DNA of 59,219 nt, taken from the NCBI GenBank assembly GCA_045542075.1, contig JAZQKI010000030.1, positions 1-59,219 of the forward strand. The letters run 5' to 3'. Position 1 is the first letter of the stretch; each line of letters begins with the position of its first letter. The stretch comes from SVTX01 sp045542075. Lineage in GTDB: Bacteria; Bacillota; Clostridia; Oscillospirales; CAG-272. Below, piece by piece: positions 8,670 to 16,531 of this stretch. Position numbers and translations under genes: made by a program. The notes under the pieces were generated by a model, which did no database searches, had not been told where the DNA came from, and was given only the letters and a program-made list of their open reading frames with translations.

Positions 8670-10286
8670 TTATTCTTGGTTTGCCGCGTCGAGTATCTCG
8701 TCTATTACCGACGACTCGACCTTTATATCCTCGGACTCATAAATAATGTCCGATTGGTTGTATCTTGCGCCGGATGCGGTGTTAATAACTCTTAAGAATT
8801 CTCCGCTCGTGTCAAAGCGCTTCACGTTATCTATCGTGGACTTATCGGGGAATTTCAAGACTATCTTTCCGTCCTCCGTCAAATACCACTTGGCTATCTT
8901 GTAAAAGGACGCAACCATGGGATTTGCATTGGTCAGCTTTTCAAGTGCCTCCGCCCTGTTTTTAATAGGTCTTAGTCTTCTCACTCCCTCGCCGCTCTTT
9001 TGAGGCTGGACGGGCTTTCGCGGAACATACGTCGGGGTGTCGGATCTGAACATCTCGTCGTCATCCGGCTGTGATGACTTTTTCGCTTTCTGGGGTGCGG
9101 GCTTGTCCTTTGTCGGTTCTGCTTTAATTTGGATATCCCCGCTCGCAAGCTTGTTTTCAAGCGCCGCTATACGCGCAAGCAACGCATCATTTGACGTTGA
9201 AAGACTGCTGTCACACATTCTTACAAGCGTCAGCTCCGCGGCTATTCTGCGTATGGGATTTCCCTTTTGCATAACCAACACTGCATCCTCAAGCATCGAG
9301 CAATGATATGAGATCTGTTCGCGGGTAAATTTAGCCGCGAGCATGCTCATTGACTTCATCTCACTGTCCGTAAGATCAAGATATTCTGCCGCGTTTTTCG
9401 CGGTTTTGATTATAAGAAGATCTCTGTAAACAGATATAAGATCCTGCCAGAAGACCGTTATGTCACGCGAGGACTGAACCACCTCGTTTACTGCCGAGAA
9501 TATTGTCTCATAATCCTTGTCGCATACCGCCTCGCAAACACGGAGCATTTCCTCGCGTCCGCTTGAACCGACTGTTATATTTACAAGCTCGGGGGTTATT
9601 TTCTCACGGCTTCCCGCGCAAAGCTCAAGCAGACTTATCGCGTCTCTCATACCACCCTGCGCCTGCTTGGACAGCATTATTGCCGCGTCCTCACAAAGCT
9701 CTATTCCCTCCTGAGAGGCAATGTACATAAGGCGTTTTTTGAGCACGTCAGTTGCGATCCTGCGGAAATCAAATCTCTGACAACGAGAGATAATGGTCGC
9801 GGGGAGCTTGTGAAGCTCGGTGGTCGCAAGTATGAATACTACGTGTGCGGGTGGCTCCTCAAGGGTTTTGAGAAGCGCGTTGAACGCGCTCGCAGACAGC
9901 ATATGTACCTCGTCTATGATGTACACTCTGTATTTAAGCGACGACGGTGCATAGACCACCTCATCGCGAATATCTCTTATATCGTCAACACCGTTGTTTG
10001 AAGCGGCATCCATTTCAAGCACGTCGGTAGCGCTTCCAGCATCAATTGATAGACAAGCCTCACATCTGCCGCAGGGATTTCCGTTTACGGGAGAAAGACA
10101 GTTGACTGCCTTGGCAAGAATTTTCGCGCACGTGGTCTTACCCGTTCCGCGCGAGCCGCAGAACAAATACGCGTGGGAAAATTTGGAGTTGTCAATTTCG
10201 TATTTGAGAATAGACGTAATATGCTCCTGACCGCAGACCTCGTCAAAGGTAGAGGGTCTCCACTTCCTGTATAAAGCCTGATGCAA
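8670..10286 (-). CDS. dnaX: DNA polymerase III subunit gamma/tau
   Basis: The clamp-loader ATPase and replisome organiser, 538 residues. Walker A is GSRGTGKTT, the zinc module is CGRCEAC, Walker B is IIDEVHML, and sensor-1-like ILATTE follows. Residues beyond ~370 are the less conserved tau region, with a Lys/Pro-rich linker. The start is decided by the ribosome binding site: AAAGGAG at 10296-10302 directly abuts an in-frame TTG at 10293-10295 (no spacing), whereas the TTG at 10284-10286 is 9 nt away and gives MHQALYRKWRP, which aligns with Bacillus MSYQALYR. No A_AAA_AAG slippery heptamer was noticed. It lies 40 nt downstream of the SRP RNA gene. Confidence 0.93.
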   Translation of the reverse strand: MHQALYRKWRPSTFDEVCGQEHITSILKYEIDNSKFSHAYLFCGSRGTGKTTCAKILAKAVNCLSPVNGNPCGRCEACLSIDAGSATDVLEMDAASNNGVDDIRDIRDEVVYAPSSLKYRVYIIDEVHMLSASAFNALLKTLEEPPAHVVFILATTELHKLPATIISRCQRFDFRRIATDVLKKRLMYIASQEGIELCEDAAIMLSKQAQGGMRDAISLLELCAGSREKITPELVNITVGSSGREEMLRVCEAVCDKDYETIFSAVNEVVQSSRDITVFWQDLISVYRDLLIIKTAKNAAEYLDLTDSEMKSMSMLAAKFTREQISYHCSMLEDAVLVMQKGNPIRRIAAELTLVRMCDSSLSTSNDALLARIAALENKLASGDIQIKAEPTKDKPAPQKAKKSSQPDDDEMFRSDTPTYVPRKPVQPQKSGEGVRRLRPIKNRAEALEKLTNANPMVASFYKIAKWYLTEDGKIVLKFPDKSTIDNVKRFDTSGEFLRVINTASGARYNQSDIIYESEDIKVESSVIDEILDAANQE

Positions 10287-10325
10287 AATTTTCAACTCCT
10301 TTCAATGTAATACTAAAATTTAATA

Positions 10326-10664
10326 AAAAACGCAACTCTGCCACAAAAGAAGACCATACACCGCAAATTCGTGTTTTCCCTCCACGCGATCTGCATACCT
10401 CCTGCTCAAGGCAGGCAACCTCACGGCACATCAAGTTTACCGCTTAATGCTGCTTGGTTCCCCATCTGACATGATTCACAGCTCTTGATTGCGCAAGACC
10501 CGCCCATCAACACAACAGATATGCCTCATTCGTAAAGGGTCCACCCTCAAATGCGGGATCCACCCCTGTATAGCGGATTTCAGGTTCAGGGCTCCGCTAC
10601 TTCCCCGGCTGGTATGGCCTTCTTTCACAGCACAGCTGCGTTTTATCGCTATCCTTTTAAGATA
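10326..10664 (-). ncRNA. ffs: Signal recognition particle RNA, large bacterial type
   Basis: On the minus strand, helix 8 (domain IV) shows ATGTCAG, GGGGAACC and AAGCAGCATTAAG at about 10442-10472, followed by GTGCCGTGAGGTTGCCTG. The 5' Alu domain is visible at about 10556-10610 (GGGGAAGTAGCGGAGCCCTG ... AATCCGCTA ... GGATCCC) and matches the Bacillus scRNA pattern. The two ends pair in a long terminal helix: the stretch around 10615-10644 pairs with 10331-10360, and the 3' strand runs into six U, so the helix itself looks like the terminator. The 5' end is set from the promoter, the 3' end from the U run. SRP RNA upstream of dnaX is a common Firmicutes arrangement. It fills most of the gene-less interval. 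Confidence 0.93.
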
Positions 10665-10671
10665 CTATATT

Positions 10672-10700
10672 ATTATAGCAGAAAGGACGCAAACTTTCAA
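10672..10700 (-). promoter_or_regulatory. Sigma-A promoter of the SRP RNA
   Basis: Minus-strand TTGAAA (10695-10700), 17 nt, perfect TATAAT (10672-10677). Transcription should start near 10665. Confidence 0.88.
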
Positions 10701-10727
10701 GTGCTTTTTGAAATATTTTTTCTCTGT

Positions 10728-10900
10728 GACTTTGACAACAGCTGCAAAGTCTCCAAAAAGCCGCAAAGGGAGAGAGGTTGCGATTCCTCTCTCCATTTTG
10801 AAACCCTCTCACGCAAGCGCTTTTTCTGTAATCGTTCATTGCTAATAAGACGGACCTCCTATTACTTCGCTGTTTATACGAGTTTGCAAGCAAACTTGTA
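10728..10900 (-). repeat. Three-hairpin dispersed repeat, copy A
   Basis: Read on the minus strand: hairpin 1 at 10900-10877 (palindrome shared with copy C); a ~77-nt spacer containing GCGCTTGCGTGAGAGGG; hairpin 2 at 10799-10765, whose loop (10785-10778) is AATCGCAA; then GCGGCTTTTTGGA; and hairpin 3 at 10751-10728 (GACTTTG / CAAAGTC). The sequence and order match copy B, near 19.4 kb. Non-coding. Confidence 0.75.
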
Positions 10901-11003
10901 AGCGTTTGTGTGGGTGGGGATCAAAGGGGCGGGAGGAATCGCAACCTCCCGCCCCTTTGCGGTGTTCTTTGGATACTTTCTGTCGTCGTGGACAGAAAGT
11001 ATC
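10877..11003 (+). repeat. Three-hairpin dispersed repeat, copy C (shortened)
   Basis: Hairpin 1 at 10877-10900 (AGTTTGC-AA-GCAAACT core, extended to 11 bp); a spacer of only ~21 nt, so about 55 nt shorter than in copies A and B; hairpin 2 at 10922-10959 with a perfect 15-bp GC-rich stem and loop AATCGCAA; GCGGTGTTCTTTGGA; and hairpin 3 at 10972-11003 with a perfect 13-bp stem. It is head-to-head with copy A. Hairpin 3 also lies 15 nt past the PTS gene stop and could help end that transcript. Confidence 0.75.
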
Positions 11004-11018
11004 ATAAAAACATATATT

Positions 11019-12179
11019 TTATTCACCCAAAAGCATATCGTCCTTCTTTATCCAGCCAAGCTTTCTCATTATCTCGCTGAAAAGAAGCGAAAGCACCGCG
11101 GGAAGAACTATACAAACAAGCACCAATCCTACCCACATCATAGGGTCATTCATCTGTCCGTCCGTTGCCATCTGGTCGACAACTCCGAGAGGACCTACCA
11201 TACCGCAGGTGCCCATTCCTGCCGCAACACCCTGACACTTTATCTTAAACACCATAGTTGATATGGGTCCAGTGATAGCCGCCGCAAGCGTGGGAGGGAT
11301 CCATATTCTCGGATTTTTCACGATATTGCCCATCTGAAGCATAGACGTACCGAGTCCCTGAGAAATAATACCGCCCCACTTGTTTTCACGGAAGCTTGAT
11401 ACCGCAAATCCAACCATCTGTGCGCAGCAGCCTGCGACAGCCGCACCTCCGGCGAGCAAAAATCCTTCCTCCGTTCCGTTTGCGACTGCAGCCTCAAACG
11501 CCGACGCAGAGAAGATCATTGCGCATATAGCCGCGCTGGATATGGGAAGCGTGAGAATAATACCCACAACGACCGACACAACTATACCCATAAGCAAGGG
11601 CTGGAACGTGGTCGCGGTAGCAATAAACACGCCAAGATAATACATCACGTAAGACACCAGGGGACAAAGCAAGAAGCTTGCCAAAAATCCTACTGTCAGT
11701 GTCACAACAGGTGTGACAAGAATATCCACCTTTGTCTTTTTGGATACGAGCATTCCTATTTCGCTCGCAACTATCACCGCAAAGAACGCACCCGCGGGTC
11801 CTGCCGCGTAGAATATTCCCTCGCCCATGCCTGCAGTTGCCGCCCACTTTGTTATTGCGCCGTTGTTTATCACCGCGCCCATAGCGTTTGACATAGCTCC
11901 TACTGCCGCGCAAGAAAACATAACAAGCGGATGCGCGCCGAGCTTGTGCGCGATAGCAACGCCTATTGCCATGCCTGTTGCCGCCTTTGCGTAGGTTGCC
12001 ACTACGTTGAAGATTTCTGCCAGTGACTTGAGAAATTCGTTGTCAATATTCGCGCCGTTTATATACTTACCCACCGTACCGAATATAGTACCGATAAGCA
12101 GTGACGCGAAAAGTCCCAATGCCATAGCGCCCATGGCATCAATAAAATAACGTTTGAGATATTTTTTTACTGTTTCCAT
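11019..12179 (-). CDS. PTS_EIIC_2 family membrane protein (orphan PTS IIC)
   Basis: 386 residues, almost entirely hydrophobic with about ten membrane segments, Gly/Ala-rich, and the pattern of the PTS_EIIC_2 family (MGAMALGLFASLLIGTIFG near the N-terminus, AIAHKLGAHPLVMFS, NPRIWIPPTLAAAITGPI). No EIIA or EIIB domain is attached, and none is encoded nearby, so it may not be a phosphotransferase permease in the strict sense. The substrate is unknown. It has its own promoter and is probably monocistronic. The Shine-Dalgarno is weak: GGAGAGG lies about 20 nt upstream of the ATG. Confidence 0.82.
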   Translation of the reverse strand: METVKKYLKRYFIDAMGAMALGLFASLLIGTIFGTVGKYINGANIDNEFLKSLAEIFNVVATYAKAATGMAIGVAIAHKLGAHPLVMFSCAAVGAMSNAMGAVINNGAITKWAATAGMGEGIFYAAGPAGAFFAVIVASEIGMLVSKKTKVDILVTPVVTLTVGFLASFLLCPLVSYVMYYLGVFIATATTFQPLLMGIVVSVVVGIILTLPISSAAICAMIFSASAFEAAVANGTEEGFLLAGGAAVAGCCAQMVGFAVSSFRENKWGGIISQGLGTSMLQMGNIVKNPRIWIPPTLAAAITGPISTMVFKIKCQGVAAGMGTCGMVGPLGVVDQMATDGQMNDPMMWVGLVLVCIVLPAVLSLLFSEIMRKLGWIKKDDMLLGE

Positions 12180-12222
12180 AGTCTTTTTCGGGATAATTCC
12201 CTCTCCGTTTATACTTTAATTC

Positions 12223-12251
12223 AGTATATCACTTTGATATTTTCAAATCAA
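12223..12251 (-). promoter_or_regulatory. Promoter of the PTS_EIIC_2 gene
   Basis: Minus-strand TTGATT (12246-12251), 17 nt, TATACT (12223-12228). Confidence 0.7.
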
Positions 12252-12318
12252 CTAAAAAAATCAATGAAATTTGGGTAAAAAAACCTTATATTTTTACTAA
12301 ATTGTCAAAAAACAAGAT

Positions 12319-14847
12319 TTAGTGACATTCGTACCACGTTCTGCCTATCTTCGCCTCAACGTCAAGAGGAACGGAAAGCTTTGCCGCAGACTCCATCTCT
12401 GTTTTGAGTATCTCGAGGACCTTGTCCGCGCAATCAATCGGTGACTCGATCAAAAGCTCGTCGTGTACCTGCAGAACAAGGCGCGCGCCGGTGCTACTCT
12501 CGCTAAGCTTTCGCTCAACGTTTATCATGGCGATCTTGATAATATCCGCGCTGCTTCCCTGAATGGGACTGTTCATTGCAATTCTTTCACCAAACTTCTG
12601 AATGTTTTTGTTCTGCGCCGAGAGCTCAGGAATGTTTCGTCTGCGTCCGAACATCGTCGTAACGTATCCCTTCTCCTTCGCTTCCCTGACTACGTCCGAA
12701 AGATATTTTTCTATGTTGGGGTAGCTGTCAAGATAGTTTTGTATATACTCCTTTGCCTTCGCGATAGAGATCTTGAGGTCTTCAGAAAGCGAGAATTCTC
12801 CCATTCCGTAAAGTATTCCGAAGTTTACCGCCTTTGCCCTCTTTCGCATCTCGATAGTAACCTGATCGGGAGTCACGCCAAACACACGGCAAGCCGTTGA
12901 GGTGTGTATATCCTCGTCGCCAAGGAACGCGTCAATCATATGCCTGTCATCCGAAATGTGAGCAAGCACGCGAAGCTCTATCTGCGAATAGTCCGCGTCT
13001 ATAAGAACGTGATTTTCGTCGGTAGGCACAAAATACTTTCTGAACTGTCTGCCCGCTTCTGTTCTTATCGGTATATTCTGGAGGTTGGGATCAGTTGAGG
13101 AAAGTCTGCCCGTGGCGGTTCCCGTCTGCTTGAAGGTGGTGTGTATTCTGCTCTCGGCATCCGCCTCGCGGAGAAGTCCGTCAACGTAGGTGCTTTTAAG
13201 CTTTGTCACCTGTCTGTACTCCAGAATGTCGTCTATTATCGGGTGATATTTACGAAGCTTTTCAAGAGTTTCCGCGTTTGTGCTATATCCCGTCTTTGTC
13301 TTTTTGGCAAAAGGAAGCATTAGCTTGTCAAACAAGACCTCACCAAGCTGCTTTGGGGAGTTGATATTGAACTGATATCCCGACGCCGCGTATATCATTG
13401 TCTCAAGCACCGCCGCGCTGTTGTCCAGCTGCTCACCGTAATCGGCTATACCGCGGCAATCCACTTTAATACCTCTCTGCTCCATGTTACAAAGCACGCT
13501 CGCAAGCGGCATTTCTATCTCGCAAAGGAGGTTCATCTGCCCGCTCTGCGCAAGTCTTTCTTCAATTACGGGCTTCATTCTCGCAATATACCATACCTGC
13601 GGTATACTGTCGGAGATTGTCTCACCGAGATAGTGCGTGCAAAGACGCTCTATTCCGTAATTGCCCTGCGATGAATCGTCAACGTATGCGCCAAGCATTA
13701 CGTCAAAATGACAATTTCGCCAAATGATCCCTTTGTTCTCAAGGGTTTTATACAGATCCTTACAGTCATAGGCAACTATTCTTCTGGAGTTCAGAAAGTC
13801 GGAGATTTCCGCTGAAAGTCCTGCGCTCCAGACGGTCCTGCCGTCAGATACAAGGATCTCCTCTCCGCAAAGCTCAAACGCGTATTCCTCTCCCTCAAGA
13901 GAGAGAATATCGGAAATCTTCACATTTCTTATCTCTGCGCTCTCAGGCTTTGCCTCAGCTGTATCCCCGTCCTTGTCAAGCCCGTATTTTTTGAGCGCGG
14001 CAAACATCTCATATCTTGTGAAAAGTCTTTTTGCATCATCACGGCGTATGCCGCAAAACTCAATATCCTTAAGGGTTATTCCAAGCGGAACGTCCTTTCT
14101 GATAGTGGCAAGAGTGCGCGACATATAAGCCGAGTCCTTACCGTCTGTAAGCTTGTTTTTTACACCTGGAGTAGCATTTATTCCGTCAATATTTTCGTAA
14201 ATTGCATCAAGACTTCCCGACTCGGCTATAAGCTTGAACGCACCCTTCTCGCCAATTCCCTTGACACCGGGAATGTTGTCCGAGCTGTCGCCCATAATTG
14301 ACTTTACATCCACGTACTGATTTGCGTGGACTCCATATTTTTCAAAAAATTTAGCATCGTCATAAACCGTCGTTTCCATATTTGATGCCAAAAGCACCTT
14401 GACGTTTTGAGATATAAGCTGCAAGGAATCCTTGTCCCCTGTGAGAATATACGCTTCAATTTCCTCTCCGTCAGCCGCAGCCTGCTCCGCCATAGCCGCG
14501 AGTGTGCCGAGAATATCGTCCGCCTCATACCCCTCAAGCTCAAGCACCGAAAAGCCCATGGCGCGACAGATCTCCTTTGCGGGAGGCATCTGCATAAGCA
14601 ACGCCTCGGGGGTGGCGTGTCTGCCTGCCTTGTACGCGTCGTACATCTTATGTCTGAAGGTGGGAGCCTTGAGGTCAAAGGCAACAGCCGCATAATCGGG
14701 CGAGAGTGCGTCTATCTCTCGCGATATTACGTTTATAAGTCCGAAAAGCGCATTCGTGGGAAATCCGTCCTTGGCAGACAGGTATCTTATGCCGTAAAAC
14801 TGCCTGTTAAGTATGCTGTTTCCGTCAATGCAAAGTAATTTTTTCAT
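12319..14847 (-). CDS. polA: DNA polymerase I
   Basis: 842 residues. Residues 1-~290 are the 5'-3' flap exonuclease (LCIDGNSILNRQFYG, YEADDILGT, GDKDSLQL, GIKGIGEKGA-type HhH written here as GVKGIGEKG). The middle domain keeps the 3'-5' exonuclease fold, but the canonical DxE and other metal ligands are not apparent, so proofreading is probably absent, as in Bacillus Pol I. The polymerase domain has motif A DADYSQIELR, motif B KRAKAVNFGILYGM and motif C QVHDELLIE. The ATG at 14847 has AAAGGA 9 nt upstream; an in-frame TTG at 14865 overlaps that site and is rejected. Confidence 0.96.
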   Translation of the reverse strand: MKKLLCIDGNSILNRQFYGIRYLSAKDGFPTNALFGLINVISREIDALSPDYAAVAFDLKAPTFRHKMYDAYKAGRHATPEALLMQMPPAKEICRAMGFSVLELEGYEADDILGTLAAMAEQAAADGEEIEAYILTGDKDSLQLISQNVKVLLASNMETTVYDDAKFFEKYGVHANQYVDVKSIMGDSSDNIPGVKGIGEKGAFKLIAESGSLDAIYENIDGINATPGVKNKLTDGKDSAYMSRTLATIRKDVPLGITLKDIEFCGIRRDDAKRLFTRYEMFAALKKYGLDKDGDTAEAKPESAEIRNVKISDILSLEGEEYAFELCGEEILVSDGRTVWSAGLSAEISDFLNSRRIVAYDCKDLYKTLENKGIIWRNCHFDVMLGAYVDDSSQGNYGIERLCTHYLGETISDSIPQVWYIARMKPVIEERLAQSGQMNLLCEIEMPLASVLCNMEQRGIKVDCRGIADYGEQLDNSAAVLETMIYAASGYQFNINSPKQLGEVLFDKLMLPFAKKTKTGYSTNAETLEKLRKYHPIIDDILEYRQVTKLKSTYVDGLLREADAESRIHTTFKQTGTATGRLSSTDPNLQNIPIRTEAGRQFRKYFVPTDENHVLIDADYSQIELRVLAHISDDRHMIDAFLGDEDIHTSTACRVFGVTPDQVTIEMRKRAKAVNFGILYGMGEFSLSEDLKISIAKAKEYIQNYLDSYPNIEKYLSDVVREAKEKGYVTTMFGRRRNIPELSAQNKNIQKFGERIAMNSPIQGSSADIIKIAMINVERKLSESSTGARLVLQVHDELLIESPIDCADKVLEILKTEMESAAKLSVPLDVEAKIGRTWYECH

Positions 14848-14879
14848 TTTCGGGTGTCCTTTCAAAATATACTGTGTTT

Positions 14880-14909
14880 ATTATACCACGAATATGGTTT
14901 TCTTGTCAA
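14880..14909 (-). promoter_or_regulatory. Promoter of polA
   Basis: Minus-strand TTGACA (14904-14909), 18 nt, TATAAT (14880-14885). Confidence 0.8.
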
Positions 14910-14974
14910 GAAAATCCAATCGGACAAACAATAATATAATATCAAAATATTTATAACTTTTTTCGCACTGATTA

Positions 14975-15003
14975 TTGACATTCATTTTTTTGTGTGCTAT
15001 AAT
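14975..15003 (+). promoter_or_regulatory. Sigma-A promoter of the SH3 lipoprotein gene
   Basis: TTGACA (14975-14980), 17 nt, TATAAT (14998-15003), full consensus. The ~85-nt leader to the ATG shows no recognised riboswitch. Confidence 0.9.
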
Positions 15004-15093
15004 ATTTTATAGATTGAAATTGGCTTTTGACGAGCCTTGTCGAACGCCAGAAACCGTGAAAATAAATGATATGTGAAAAACCAGGAGGAACTT

Positions 15094-15753
15094 ATGAAAA
15101 AAATTCTCGTTATTTTAGCAGCTCTTCTCGTTATGACCTGTCTCGTTGCTTGCAATGACAACAAGGACAATAACAACGACCCCAACATTGATATTCCCAC
15201 CGACAACGGAAATGTGGAAAAGCCTACCGAGGATAACACACCCGCAGTTGACCGTGTTTTTGAAGATAAAAACGATACTGTATACGTAATGACACCCAAC
15301 GGTGCGGCAAATCTCCGCACAGACACATCCTTCGACGATGATGCAAAGTCGGGCATTTCTCTCCCCAACGGCACAGAGCTTGAAAGAAGCCAGGCTGATA
15401 CAAGCTGGAGTAAGGTAACTTACGAGGGCGAGGAATACTACATAGCTAACAAGCTTATCGTTGAGGTAGACGTGCTTGACGGCTTCGAGGAGACATCCAA
15501 GACAGTTAAGATCATCGTTGGTTCTGTTAACGTAAGATACGTTCCCGCAAGAACAGCTGATGAACCCATCTTCACTCTCGTAGAAGGCAACGAGGTTGAG
15601 GTAGTAGGCTTCAACGGCGACCTTGGCGAAGAGGGTTGGTACAAGATCAAGCTCACAGTAAGTGAGGATCAGCCCTACGAGTACGGCTATATCTCCGCTT
15701 ATCACGAGTATTCTGAGGAAGTTGTTGATAACAACACCGAAGCAGCTGAGTAA
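15094..15753 (+). CDS. SH3-domain lipoprotein
   Basis: 219 residues. A lipoprotein signal peptide ends in the lipobox LVAC with the lipidated Cys at residue 20, followed by an Asn/Asp-rich linker to ~residue 55. Two bacterial SH3-like (SH3b) modules follow: one at about 60-130 (VYVMTPNGAANLRTD, the xNLRxxx signature) and one at about 140-210 (VNVRYVPA, EGWYKIKL). SH3b domains usually bind cell-wall peptides, so a wall-associated exported protein is likely. AGGAGG lies 7 nt before this ATG; an in-frame ATG 21 nt earlier lacks one. It is acidic overall. Confidence 0.88.
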   Translation: MKKILVILAALLVMTCLVACNDNKDNNNDPNIDIPTDNGNVEKPTEDNTPAVDRVFEDKNDTVYVMTPNGAANLRTDTSFDDDAKSGISLPNGTELERSQADTSWSKVTYEGEEYYIANKLIVEVDVLDGFEETSKTVKIIVGSVNVRYVPARTADEPIFTLVEGNEVEVVGFNGDLGEEGWYKIKLTVSEDQPYEYGYISAYHEYSEEVVDNNTEAAE

Positions 15754-15768
15754 TATTCAGAAAATTAT

Positions 15769-15798
15769 AAAGGGCAGATGTTATCTGCCCTTTTTCTT
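15769..15798. terminator. Bidirectional terminator
   Basis: 10-11 bp stem 15769-15779 / 15783-15793 with a GTT loop and T-rich tail. It also overlaps the stop codon of the convergent flavin reductase gene. Confidence 0.88.
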
Positions 15799-16353
15799 TT
15801 TATCTGTTGAAAATCCGAATTTGCCGAGCTTTTTTCCAAGCGCATAATAATCCCCATGCGCATACGCACAAAGATTCGCTTTTTCAATACAAAGCTTGCC
15901 TTTTTTATCAAGCAAGGATTCGTCTATATTCACACCCACAATATCAGCCATAAACATATCGTGAGTCCCGAGTGGGATAATATCAGTCACCTTGCATTCA
16001 AGCGATATCGGGCACTCCGCAATTATCGGGCAGGACACGTTTTGCCCCGCTTCCTTGTGAAGATTGCATTTTTTGAATTTGTCAACCTTGGCTCCCGTAT
16101 AAATCCCGCAGTAATCTGCCGTCTTTACAAGAGATGTCGGTGTGAGATTTATAACAAATTCCCCGCTCTCCTTGATTATTTTATACGAATGACGGCTTGG
16201 CCGCACCGAAATATAAGTCTTTGGCGGAATGGTGTTGATAATTCCCGTCCATGCTATCGTTATTATATTTGATTTTTCCATATCTCCGCAGCTCACCATA
16301 ACGGGAGGTGCGGGAGCGAGCAGAGTGCCGCCCTTCCAATGCTGTTTTGCCAT
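15781..16353 (-). CDS. Flavin reductase-like FMN-binding protein (flavoredoxin type)
   Basis: 190 residues with the flavin-reductase/flavoredoxin split-barrel pattern: PAPPVMVSCGD, NIITIAWTG, SVRPSRHSYKII, EFVINLT and CPISLECKV. Such proteins bind FMN non-covalently and shuttle electrons in anaerobes; the partner is unknown. The start has GGAGA upstream. The 3' end runs into the shared terminator, so the last residues (KKKKGR) are encoded by the hairpin arm. It is divergent from trpS. Confidence 0.85.
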   Translation of the reverse strand: MAKQHWKGGTLLAPAPPVMVSCGDMEKSNIITIAWTGIINTIPPKTYISVRPSRHSYKIIKESGEFVINLTPTSLVKTADYCGIYTGAKVDKFKKCNLHKEAGQNVSCPIIAECPISLECKVTDIIPLGTHDMFMADIVGVNIDESLLDKKGKLCIEKANLCAYAHGDYYALGKKLGKFGFSTDKKKKGR

Positions 16354-16402
16354 ATATATTTCTCCATATAAACAGTCAGTTTTTTATTTCCCTGTCCCGT
16401 AT

Positions 16403-16431
16403 ATTATATCAAAAATGTTTATTTGTGTCAA
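16403..16431 (-). promoter_or_regulatory. Sigma-A promoter of the flavin reductase gene
   Basis: Minus-strand TTGACA (16426-16431), 17 nt, TATAAT (16403-16408). Confidence 0.88.
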
Positions 16432-16470
16432 TACGGTCTGATAACCGTAGCAATTTTTTTGTTTTTTCAC

Positions 16471-16499
16471 TTGCAATTATCAAAATATTGTGGTATACT
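16471..16499 (+). promoter_or_regulatory. Promoter of trpS
   Basis: TTGCAA (16471-16476), 17 nt, TATACT (16494-16499). The leader is only ~25 nt, so there is no room for a T-box. Confidence 0.75.
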
Positions 16500-16531
16500 C
16501 TTTATATCTATAAAAAATTGGAGTTTTTATC

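Noticed and set aside
8670..10286. Programmed -1 frameshift in dnaX producing a short gamma form
   Set aside because: No A_AAA_AAG heptamer with a following hairpin was noticed; the CAAAAAAC stretch is not a standard slippery site and lies in the N-terminal half.
16471..16531. T-box leader before trpS
   Set aside because: The leader from the promoter to the ATG is only about 25-30 nt, far too short for a T-box.
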